Assembly: GCA_028456385.1 (NCBI GenBank) | Contig: JALNQF010000692.1 | Coordinates: forward strand, 1 to 16,563 | Reading direction: 5' to 3' | Source of the DNA: Ophiosphaerella korrae | Taxonomy: Eukaryota > Ascomycota > Dothideomycetes > Pleosporales > Phaeosphaeriaceae | Length of the DNA: 16,563 nt | In this document: piece by piece, positions 9,750 to 16,563 of the stretch | How positions within the stretch are numbered: the stretch's first letter is position 1 | Layout of the letters: the number at the start of each line of letters is the position of its first letter | Translations under genes and position numbers: made by a program | Notes under the pieces: generated by a model | Seen by the model: only the letters and a program-made list of their open reading frames with translations | Told to the model about the DNA's origin: nothing | Databases searched by the model: none

Positions 9750-10160
9750 TATTAGAAGATATAACCTAGAAGTACTAGTAATAGTAAAAATAGATGTATC
9801 TAACTTAGTCTATAGAATAGTGCTAATATAGGAAGATCTAAGAACTAAGTAAGAATACTTAGTTAAATACTTCTTAAAGAAGATAAAGCTAGTAAAGCTT
9901 AACTACCTAATTTATAATAAAGAAATACTAGTAATCTATAAAGTATTTAAATAGTAAAGAGTATACTTATAAAGAGTAAAGTATAAGATAAAAGTCTATA
10001 TAGACTATAAGAATCTTATAAGATTTATAATAAATAAGGACCTATTATAATACTATACTTGATAGTAGAAATTCTTATTAATATTTAAATTTAAGGTTAT
10101 ATATACAAAAGGAAAAGACAACTAGTTAGTAGATACTCTAAGTAGAAGACAAGACTTATA
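9750..10160 (+). pseudogene. pol: RNase H remnant, copy B
   Basis: The opening motif of the Ty3/gypsy RNase H is at 9793-9801, where the catalytic Asp codon (GAT) is still present but the following Ala is Val. The closing Asp-x-Leu-Ser-Arg-Arg landmark is readable at about 10132-10150. The domain is collinear with those of copies A and C and in the same frame as B gag. Confidence 0.84.
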
Positions 10161-10249
10161 AGAAGAAGTAAATACTACTAGTATAGTTTTAGTTAAGAAT
10201 AAAGAAAAAAACTTAGTACTAAATAAACCTAAGATAGCTATAATACTTA

Positions 10250-10506
10250 AGAGAAAAAATAGCAAGTTAGATAAATAGATTTAGATAGAAATAATAAAAA
10301 CTTCTAAAGAAATAGAAAAACAAGAAATCTAAGATAGATTTATAATAGCCTATAGAAGAACGTATATCCTAGGTAAAATTTAAAGGGAATTTATACAATA
10401 ATTCTACAAATTACTAGTATATAGATACTAAGAGATAGAAAAAATACTAAATAAGCTTTTAAAGAATTACTATATTCTAAAAGTAAAATAACTAGTAGAA
10501 GAAGTA
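10250..10506 (+). pseudogene. pol: Integrase N-terminal fragment, copy B, cut by insertion of copy C
   Basis: Only the start of integrase is present. The His-Gly-His-Gln-Gly element of the zinc-binding module is at about 10417-10431, with both His codons now Tyr (10420-10422 and 10426-10428). The sequence breaks off at 10506, before the Cys pair, exactly at the first base of the next LTR. In copy A the uninterrupted sequence continues at about 4011. The AAGTA at 10502-10506 is the candidate target site that should be repeated on the far side of copy C. Confidence 0.88.
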
Positions 10507-10631
10507 TGTTATAGGAGTAACAAGAGAAATCGAGATAGAACTAATTAGTCCTAATTCAGATGCTAACGAAGCGTAGGACGAGCAGGGTAACGACCTTAAT
10601 TAGGAAACTACTTACAACTAGGATACATAGC

Positions 10632-10757
10632 AGTAATCTATAATTACGTATAAATAGATTAAAGTAATCTGTAATAACGTACAAATAGATTAAGGTAATC
10701 TATAGTTACGTACGAATAGATTAGCAGTAATCTATAGTATCGCACGAACAGATTAGC
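10632..10757 (+). repeat. Four direct tandem repeats of 31-32 bp in the LTR
   Basis: The units start at about 10632, 10663, 10694 and 10726. Each contains TAATCT near its left end and AGATTA near its right end, so each unit is itself an imperfect inverted repeat around a centre resembling TTACGTACGAA. There are no spacers between units, so this is not a CRISPR array. Copy B has only about 58 bases at this place and no clear array. Such arrays in the upstream part of an LTR often act as promoter or enhancer modules, which is inference here. Confidence 0.85.
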
Positions 10758-10777
10758 ACGAGTATATAGTTAGTAGC

Positions 10778-10787
10778 AATGCGCATT
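10778..10787. promoter_or_regulatory. Palindrome AATGCGCATT in the copy C LTR
   Basis: This is the counterpart of 6006-6015. It lies 20 bases after the tandem repeat array, in a 26-base block identical between two LTRs that otherwise differ considerably. A transcription-factor site is plausible but unproven. Confidence 0.35.
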
Positions 10788-10967
10788 ATTAGGATAGTAT
10801 TAGCAATCTAATCTCTAACTAAGAACTCTAATACTTAACATTATACACACGAATTAACTATTATTTATAGTTATTGCTAATTACAATATAAGCTTTTGTT
10901 ATTACCTCCTAATCTACTAACAACCCTAGATAGTTACTAGGAAGTTAACCCTAGTACACCTATTATA

Positions 10968-11028
10968 CCTTACTAATTTAGTTATTACAAGAAGCGAAGC
11001 GTAAGTAGCGCACAGTCTAGCTAACACG
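10968..11028 (+). other. Leader of copy C with a possible primer-binding site
   Basis: Sixty-one bases between the inferred LTR end and the inferred gag start, aligned with 6197-6258. TAG at 10979-10981, followed by TTATTA, sits where a RIP-altered TGG of a primer-binding site could be. The primer tRNA cannot be identified. Confidence 0.25.
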
Positions 11029-12051
11029 ATAGTAGAAAGCTTAACTAAACAAGTAGCTAAGGTACCTATAAGTAGTTATAAGTTAGATAATATAGTATAG
11101 AAGGTAATTAGAGATTATATAAACAACCTAATCTTAGAAAAAGAAGATATAAAAATAGTAATTAATACTTTAGAAACGTAGAACAAACAACTAAAAGATT
11201 ACTTAAAGTAGAACGAAGTACAAATTAAAGCTATTATAGAAGGATAGAACTAGATAGAACTAATTACTTAAAGACTAGAGATAAGTACGACAAAGAAACT
11301 ACCTAAGATACCTATACTTAAGAAATTTAATAGGACAAAGGAAAAACTAAGACCTTTTACAGTATTAGCACAACTCTAGATAGATATATAAGTACTACAC
11401 TTTAATAGAGAGGAGAAGAAAGTAATATATATTAGAATATATCTTAAAGAAGATATAATAAGATAGTTTAAACCTTACTAGATAGACTATACGATACACG
11501 CGCTAATAACGTAGAAAGATAAGACTAGAGCTATCTTTAGAAGTAACAAATACTTTACTAAACAAATAAGAGTAGTATTTAGAGATATAGATATTACTTA
11601 ATAAGCTAAAGAAAAACTTAAGAGGCTTACGTAGAGTAAGAGTATTCTAGAATACGTATTATAGTTTAAATAACTAGCATAAAATATAGAATAGAATAAA
11701 GTATCCTTAATATTACAATTTAAATAAAGATTAAATACAAAAATTTAATATAAAATAATCTATATAGAAAAGCTAAAGATATTAGAAACTCTAAAACAAT
11801 AGGTAATATAAATTAATAACAATCTTTAAGAATAGAAGAAGAATAAGTATAAGAACTAACTATAAAACTAGGATAGTAGTAACCCTATAATCTTTAACGC
11901 TAATAAAGATAGAAAGAAAAAGAAGAACAAAGACTTTACGTACTTTAACTATAGTAAGAAAGGCTACTACGCAAAAGATTACTAATTACAAAAGAAGAAA
12001 GATATAGTATACTATAAATATAAGAAACTAAGATACTTTATAAAAGACTAT
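11029..12051 (+). pseudogene. gag: gag remnant of copy C
   Basis: The inferred start codon at 11029-11031 reads ATA, followed by Val-Glu-Ser as in copy B. This start is chosen because both copies agree from here and an ATG-to-ATA change is a RIP product. The capsid-like part keeps recognisable runs, for example Asp-Tyr-Ile-Asn-Asn at about 11115. The zinc knuckles are at 11941-11982 and 12010-12051 with CX2CX4HX4C spacing. All Cys and both His are Tyr, but Gly of the first knuckle survives (GGC). Trp and Gln codons are replaced by TAG/TAA throughout. The length, about 341 codons to the end of the knuckles, is ordinary for a Ty3/gypsy Gag. Confidence 0.87.
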
Positions 12052-13200
12052 AGAAGTAAGGACTTAAAAAAAGAAATATAGTTAAAAACGACTAAAAAGA
12101 AGAAAGAAGCACTATAAGTATAGGCTAAACCTTAAGAGAAGGTAGCTAGGAGCAAGGAATAGTAATATATAATACTCTACTAGACCTTTTGTTATAAAGA
12201 TAACTACTATATATACTTTTCTAGTAAGTAGGGAGTAAGATACTTCTTATAGAAAAATAGAGTAGTAGTAACAAAAGAAAGGACAAAAGCGTAGCTAGAA
12301 GAAATAGCGTACGTAATAGACCTACTAATAGAAGACTTAGAAGGGAAAGAACCTTAGACCCTATTAATCTAGGCCGAAGAACTAGTACTAGATAAAGAGA
12401 CTACTATAGCTTCTTCTAAAAGACTACAAGAAAGTAAAAAAGAAGTTAGTATAAGAGGTATAAAGTATACCTAGCTAGATATATATAGCTATAATAGCTA
12501 TATAATAATAGATATAGAGGAATAAAATAAAGAATAGAAGTTTGTTTAGAAATACTTACTAGTTATAAGTATAGAAGAAGCGTATAAAGACTAGAAAGAA
12601 CGTAATCTTAAAAAAATAAAGTTTATACTATTTTAAGAATATATAAAATAATACATAGTTGTAGTAAGAAGAATACTTATATAGAAAGAATAGTAGTTCC
12701 TTGTAAAGAAAACGCAATAGATTAACAAAGCCTATATACTAAGAGTACTAGTAGTGTACTATATCCTAACTATAGATATACCTAGAAAAGATAAATACTA
12801 GGAAGGGGACGATAAAAGAATAAATCTAGAACATCTAGTACACTTTAAGATATTATAGTTATTATACCTAAACAAGAACTATATTATATATAGAAACCCT
12901 AAAGTAAAAAATAATATATAGCTAGTAAGAAAGAAGAATTACGACTATATAAAAGTAATCCTAGTAGAAGATATTACTAGATAAGAAATAATACCTAAAG
13001 ATAGATATATAGTAGTAAGGCTAGGACCTAAACTATCTAAAAGATATATCTAAGGAGGGCTGTAGTATAAATGTATAAACAACAAATATCTAAAATACAA
13101 GGAACAAAAACTCTAAGTTGGTCTATAGCCCTAGAAAAATAGATAATTTATAAAATTACTTAGGTAAGATAAGTTAGAAAGTATAAGAGGCCTATATATT
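12052..13200 (+). pseudogene. Unassigned spacer of about 380 codons between Gag and protease, copy C
   Basis: The frame continues unbroken in phase from the second zinc knuckle to the protease, but I recognise no domain. It begins with a Lys-rich stretch, then an acidic part around 12310-12450, then mixed sequence with hydrophobic strands. Near 13060-13130 lies a short Cys/Asn/Tyr-containing segment. All three copies carry it, so it is part of the family and not a chance insertion. In many Ty3/gypsy elements the protease follows the zinc knuckle after about 50-120 residues, so this interval is long. It could be a protease prodomain, an extra Gag-processing region or an acquired domain. Confidence 0.6.
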
Positions 13201-13420
13201 ATAAAAATAGGTACGTACTAAGAAAAGAAAGTATAATTAATAATTAATAGTAGAGCTATAAGAAACTTTATATCTAAGAAGTTTATAGAAATATAAGGAA
13301 TACGTTATATAATAAAGAAATACCCTTAATAGCTAAGTACGATTAAAGGAAAACTATTCTAAGAACTTATTAGGTTTAAAACAGTTCCCTCTACGCTAGA
13401 ACTAGAAGAGATAATAATTA
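13201..13420 (+). pseudogene. Aspartic protease remnant, copy C
   Basis: The retropepsin active site at 13246-13254 reads Asn-Ser-Arg, with Ala next, in place of Asp-Ser/Thr-Gly-Ala. Both changes are G-to-A, i.e. RIP on the opposite strand, and remove the catalytic Asp. Hydrophobic residues before it, and an Asn-Phe-Ile pattern after it, fit the family. The frame is the same as gag. Confidence 0.78.
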
Positions 13421-13609
13421 GAAACATAGTTATAGATATAATAATAATTAATAACAAACAAGATATAATTCTAGGAATACTATAGTTATAAATAACTAAC
13501 CTAAAAATTATTTAGAGAATAAAGAAAATTAATTACTTAAGAGATATATAAAAAGCTAATATAAGAATATATAAAGGAGAGTTCCCTAAAGAATATAAGA
13601 AGTAAAAAA

Positions 13610-14340
13610 GATAACTTATAGAGCCTAAAGAATACCTTCTAGAATATTAGCTATAGGATTTAGCGATAGACTTAAAAGAAGACAAGGACGTAAGATAGAG
13701 CCTAGTTTATAGAAAAATAGAAGAAGAATTAAAGATTAAACGAGTATTTATTAAAAATGTAATAAGGAAAAGATAGATACAAGAATCTAAGTCCTTAGTA
13801 GTATATAGACTTATATTTATAGATAAAAAAGAGATAAGTAACAAAAAACTATATATAGACTTTAAGAAAACTAACGTAATTATAAATAAGAATCGCTACC
13901 CTTTACTATAAATAGATAAAATACAAGATAAGCTATAAAAAGTAAAAATCTTTATAAAACTAGATATCTAAAACGCCTACTACTAAATTAGAATTAAGAA
14001 AGGTAACAAGTAGAAAATAGCGTTTAGAATATAATATAAACTATATAAATATATAGTTATACCCTTTAGTCTAATAAATACACTAGCGACTTTTTAAGAA
14101 AGAATTAATATAGTACTAAGAAAATACTTAGACGTATTTATATTTATATACCTAGACAATATCTTTATATTCTTAGAAATAGAAGAAGAATATATATAAT
14201 ATATATATAAGGTGCTAGAAAAGCTAGTAGAAAATAAACTATTTCTTAAAATAAGAAAATGCGAATTCTATATAAAAAAAATAGACTTCCTTAGATTTAT
14301 TATAGAACTAGGAAAGATTAAAATTAACCTAGAGAAAATT
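13610..14340 (+). pseudogene. pol: Reverse transcriptase remnant, copy C
   Basis: Readable landmarks in a single frame are the segment before the fingers (about 13620-13790), the Tyr-Ile-Asp-Phe block at about 13852-13863 followed by Arg-Tyr-Pro-Leu at 13894-13905, the Lys-Leu-Asp block with the first catalytic Asp intact (GAT at 13963-13965), and the YXDD box at 14149-14160, which reads Tyr-Leu-Asp-Asn. The second Asp of the box is AAC's relative AAT here, preceded by GAC, whereas copies A and B have GAT before AAT. The enzyme is therefore dead like the others. Trp and Gln codons are stops. Confidence 0.9.
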
Positions 14341-14559
14341 AAGTTAATTAACAAATAGCTAACACTAAAGAACTTAAAAGAGGTATAATAATTCTATAGA
14401 CTAGCAAACTTTTATAGAAAGTTAATAGTAAGATAGTCTAAAGATATAGAACTAATAATAAGACTTATAAAGAAAGATACGCTATTTAAATAGATAAAGG
14501 AATGTAACGAGGTATTTAATAAAATTAAGAGAAAATTTATAGAGAACCTAGTTATTAGA

Positions 14560-14990
14560 ATGTATAACCTAGACCTACTAGCGATAGTAAAAATAGACGC
14601 GTCTAACTTAGCCTATAGAATAGCACTAATATAAGAGGACCTAAAGACTAAAAAAGAATAGTTAGTTAAATACTTCTCTAAGAAGATAAAAATAGTAGAG
14701 CTTAACTACTTAATTTACGACAAGGAGATACTAGTAATTTACAAAGTATTTAAATAATAAAGAGTATACTTATAAAGAGTAAAATATAGAATAAAGGTCT
14801 ATATTAACTATAAGAATCTTATAAGATTTATAATAAATAAAGAACTATTACAACGCTATATAAGATAGTAGGAATTCCTATTAATATTTAACTTAGAAAT
14901 TATATATACAAAAGGAAAAGATAACTAATTAGTAGACGCCCTTAGTAGAAGACTAGACTTATAAAAAGAGGTAAATATAACTAGTATAGT
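14560..14990 (+). pseudogene. pol: RNase H remnant, copy C
   Basis: The Asp-Ala-Ser motif at 14596-14604 (GAC-GCG-TCT) is fully retained, the only copy of the three where it is. Downstream are a Leu-Asn-Tyr stretch, an Asn codon where the family has the Asp of its Thr-Asp-His block (about 14803-14810), and a well-kept Asp-Ala-Leu-Ser-Arg-Arg end at about 14936-14953. The domain follows RT in the usual Ty3/gypsy order. Confidence 0.88.
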
Positions 14991-15099
14991 TCTAGTAAAG
15001 AATAAAAAGGGATATTTAGTCTTAAATATACCTAAAATAGCTACTATACTTAAGAGAACAAGTAGTAAGCTAGATAAATAGATTTAGAAAATAACGCAA

Positions 15100-16260
15100 G
15101 AAGTATCTAAAGAAATATAGAAACTAGAAATCTAAGAAGGATTTGTACAAGCCTATAGAAGAATATACATTCTAAAGAAAATTTAGAGAGAATTTATATA
15201 GTAATTCTACGAATTACTAGTATATAGATACTAAGAGATTAACAAAACCCTAGATAGGTTACTATAAGACTACTATATTCTAAAAGTAAGATAGTTAGTA
15301 ATAGAAGTACTACAAGATTATATAGAATACTAAAGAAATAAGTATAATAGGTACGTACTATATAGAATATTATAACTAGTAGAAATACTAGAATAACTAT
15401 AGAGAGTTATTACAATAGACTTTATTATAAAGCTACTAAAGTTAAAAGACTTAATATTAAGAGTTAAGTACGATAGAATCTTAATAATAGTAGATAAACT
15501 TATAAAGTACTCCTACTTTAGACTATATAAAGAGAAAAGTAGGATAGAGGTTACTATATACTAGGTTCTAGGAACTATTATTAGTAAATATAGACTACTA
15601 GACAAGATTATTATAGATAGAGATATAAAATTTACATTAAAATTATAGTAAACAATAATAGTATAATTAGGAATATAATACGCGATGTCTACTATATATT
15701 ACTTATAAATAGATAGATAATTAGAATAAATAAACTAGATAGTAGAATAGTACTTAAGATACTACCTTAATTACAACTAAAACAACTAGGTATAGTTACT
15801 ACCTATAGTATAGTTAGCATATAATAGCGCAAAGAATATAGTAATAAGAGTATTACTCTTTTTTATAAACTATAGATTTAACCCTAACGTATATTAGATA
15901 CTAAGAACCTAGATATCTTAGTCTCTAAGAGGAGAAAACTTTACTAATAGACTTAAAGATATACATAATTAATTAAGATAGGATATAGAATTCCTATATA
16001 ATTAAATAGTAAAATACTATAATAGAAAGTATAAAGAGGGACCCTAATTTAGAAAAAGAGAAAAAGTATAGTTAGTATAAAAAAATATTAAGAGTAAATA
16101 ACTAAGCTTAAAATTAGATTACGTAAAGATTAGACTATATAAAGTTAAAAAGAAAGTTATACTAGTTATATTTAAGCTAAAACTACTAAATAAAATAAGG
16201 ATATACCTAACCTTCTATATAGCGCTACTTAAGATAGTACTATAAAACGTAGAACTACTA
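15100..16260 (+). pseudogene. pol: Integrase remnant, copy C
   Basis: The zinc-binding module has its two adjacent His codons at 15223-15225 and 15229-15231, both now Tyr, and its Cys pair at 15319-15321 and 15328-15330, also Tyr. In the catalytic core all three acidic residues survive: Asp (15418-15420), Asp (15616-15618) and Glu (15724-15726). There are 65 residues between the first two and 35 between the last two, i.e. a D35E core. A GPY/F-like segment at about 16113-16140 and the block before the chromodomain follow. Stops at Trp/Gln positions and the lost zinc ligands still make it non-functional. Confidence 0.9.
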
Positions 16261-16287
16261 GTGTATAAAGTAGACACGTATAGAGAA

Positions 16288-16452
16288 TAAGAAGAATAAG
16301 AAGTTAAAGAAATCCTAGTATACTAGTTCTATAATAGTAAAAACTACTACTTAGTAAAATAGATAAGAACTAACGAGAAAGGGAAACTATAGGAAGATAC
16401 ATAGGAACTAGAAAATAATCTTAACTACTCTAAGAAACTAGAGGAGTTCTAA
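16288..16452 (+). pseudogene. Chromodomain remnant at the end of pol, copy C
   Basis: This histone-reading module places the element in the chromovirus clade. It keeps Glu-Val-Lys-Glu-Ile-Leu at 16300-16317, Tyr-Tyr-Leu-Val-Lys at 16345-16359 and the final Glu-x-Asn-Asn-Leu helix from about 16405. Stops occupy the Trp positions of the fold: TAA at 16297-16299, TAG at 16360-16362, 16390-16392 and 16402-16404. The reading frame ends at TAA 16450-16452. Confidence 0.85.
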
Positions 16453-16476
16453 AGTTAAAACCTTTTAGAGTGCCTT

Positions 16477-16498
16477 TATAAGGGAGTTATCCCTTATA
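16477..16498. repeat. Perfect hairpin, 9-bp arms and 4-base loop
   Basis: The left arm TATAAGGGA (16477-16485) and right arm TCCCTTATA (16490-16498) are exact reverse complements around GTTA. A weaker outer pair, AGTGC (16469-16473) and GCACT (16511-16515), could enclose it. It could be a 3' end processing structure, an element edge or chance. Confidence 0.7.
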
Positions 16499-16515
16499 TC
16501 TCTTATTTTCGCACT

Positions 16516-16563
16516 AATGTTAGTAAGTTTGCAACTTACTAACATTGCAAACTTACTAACATT
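16516..16563. repeat. Compound inverted and direct repeat at the window end
   Basis: AATGTTAGTAAGTTTGC (16516-16532) is the exact reverse complement of the last 17 bases (16547-16563). Its first 12 bases also pair with CTTACTAACATT at 16535-16546. The second and third arms are therefore direct repeats of each other, differing by one extra A. The structure runs off the window, so it may continue as a longer array or be the terminal repeat of another mobile element. Confidence 0.75.

Larger units (their letters stand above)
5806..10506 (+). mobile_element. Copy B: Ty3/gypsy chromovirus interrupted by copy C
   Basis: It consists of an LTR, a leader and 1,416 codons of gag-pol in one continuous frame from 6259, checked at the zinc knuckle (7168), protease (8440), RT (9331), RNase H (9793) and integrase (10417) landmarks. 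It stops abruptly at 10506, in the integrase zinc-binding module, where copy A continues at about 4011. The next base opens the LTR of copy C, so C inserted here and the 3' part of B should lie beyond the window. Relative to A and C, B has lost ten codons in frame around 7443-7450. Stops are abundant but arise by substitution. Confidence 0.92.
10507..10967 (+). repeat. 5' LTR of copy C
   Basis: The left edge is sharp: sequence homologous to copy A integrase stops and TGTTATAGGAG begins, matching the LTR at 5806. The right edge is inferred from the aligned TATTATA at 10961-10967, giving about 461 bp. It is longer than the LTR of copy B mainly because of four tandem repeats at 10632-10757. It is noticeably less AT-biased than copy B's LTR, with many CpG and several CpA left. 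The AATGCGCATT palindrome is at 10778-10787. No matching 3' LTR is seen before the window ends. Confidence 0.65.
10507..16452 (+). mobile_element. Copy C: nested Ty3/gypsy chromovirus with full-length gag-pol frame
   Basis: It inserted into the integrase of copy B. From the inferred start at 11029 to the TAA at 16450-16452 there are 1,808 codons in one frame, confirmed at ten landmarks from the zinc knuckles (11941) to the chromodomain (16261) that all share the same phase. So no net insertion or deletion has accumulated, although stop codons occur throughout. It differs from A and B at about a quarter of positions in one sampled block and keeps more GCG/ACG codons, so it is another subfamily and less heavily mutated. 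A 3' LTR is not visible within the window. Confidence 0.9.
16453..16563. other. Tail after copy C: palindrome-rich, not RIP-like
   Basis: After about a dozen bases shared with copy A, the sequence differs from anything else in the window. It retains CA and TG dinucleotides (CATTGCAA, TTTGCAAC), unlike the retrotransposon DNA. It contains two strong inverted repeats, listed separately. It does not match the LTR at 10507, so it is not an obvious 3' LTR of copy C. It may be the edge of another element or the RIP boundary. Confidence 0.5.

Noticed and set aside
10632..10757. CRISPR-like array
   Set aside because: The units abut with no spacers, lie in an LTR, and the surroundings are eukaryotic retrotransposon DNA.
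16518..16563. 3' LTR of copy C beginning TGTTAG
   Set aside because: Only TGTTA agrees with the 5' LTR; the following bases do not match either LTR in the window.
1..16563. Mitochondrial genome fragment, suggested by the high AT content
   Set aside because: No mitochondrial genes or tRNAs are seen, and all recognisable coding sequence is Ty3/gypsy with RIP-type changes.

Overview
This window is a block of decayed long-terminal-repeat (LTR) retrotransposons with no intact gene. Everything recognisable belongs to one family: Ty3/gypsy (Metaviridae) elements with a C-terminal chromodomain, i.e. chromoviruses. The DNA is extremely AT-rich and dominated by TpA. Conserved Gln and Trp codons have become TAA/TAG, Cys and His codons have become Tyr, and catalytic Asp codons have become Asn. 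These are all C-to-T changes read from one strand or the other, mostly in a CpA context. That is the signature of repeat-induced point mutation (RIP), so the host is very probably a filamentous ascomycete (Pezizomycotina) and the window an AT-rich, presumably heterochromatic block. I cannot name the species. In 16.5 kb only one ATG-started frame longer than about 60 codons survives, and it is an antisense artefact.

Layout: (i) 1-77, a flank of about 55% GC that is not RIP-mutated. (ii) 78-5153, copy A, which lacks its 5' LTR and roughly the first 117 gag codons, runs through pol to the chromodomain, and carries two frameshifts. (iii) 5154-5805, a stretch without homology to the other copies, holding a possible antisense coding relic. 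(iv) 5806-10506, copy B: a 5' LTR, then gag-pol in one frame, cut off inside the integrase zinc-binding region. (v) 10507-16452, copy C: a 5' LTR with a four-unit tandem repeat, then a complete 1,808-codon gag-pol frame with no net frameshift but many RIP stops. (vi) 16453-16563, a short tail rich in inverted repeats whose CA/TG dinucleotides are intact, so it looks outside the RIP-mutated block.

Copy C begins exactly where copy B breaks off, so C inserted into B and the rest of B should lie beyond the window. A and B are close sisters (58 of 60 bases identical in one sampled block). C is more distant (about 45 of 60 in the same block) and keeps more G+C, consistent with a later arrival and fewer RIP rounds. 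The LTR at 5806 is either B's own 5' LTR, or one LTR shared between A's 3' end and B's 5' end.

The elements once encoded a single Gag-Pol polyprotein in the order capsid, two CCHC zinc knuckles, an unassigned region of about 400 codons, aspartic protease, reverse transcriptase, RNase H, integrase (zinc-binding, DDE core, GPY/F-like), chromodomain. All copies are dead: start codons, protease and RT catalytic residues, zinc ligands and chromodomain Trp codons are mutated. Points worth a second look are the 31-32 bp repeat array in copy C's LTR, a shared palindrome in both LTRs, the long gag-protease spacer, the antisense relic at 5176-5511 and the palindromic tail.
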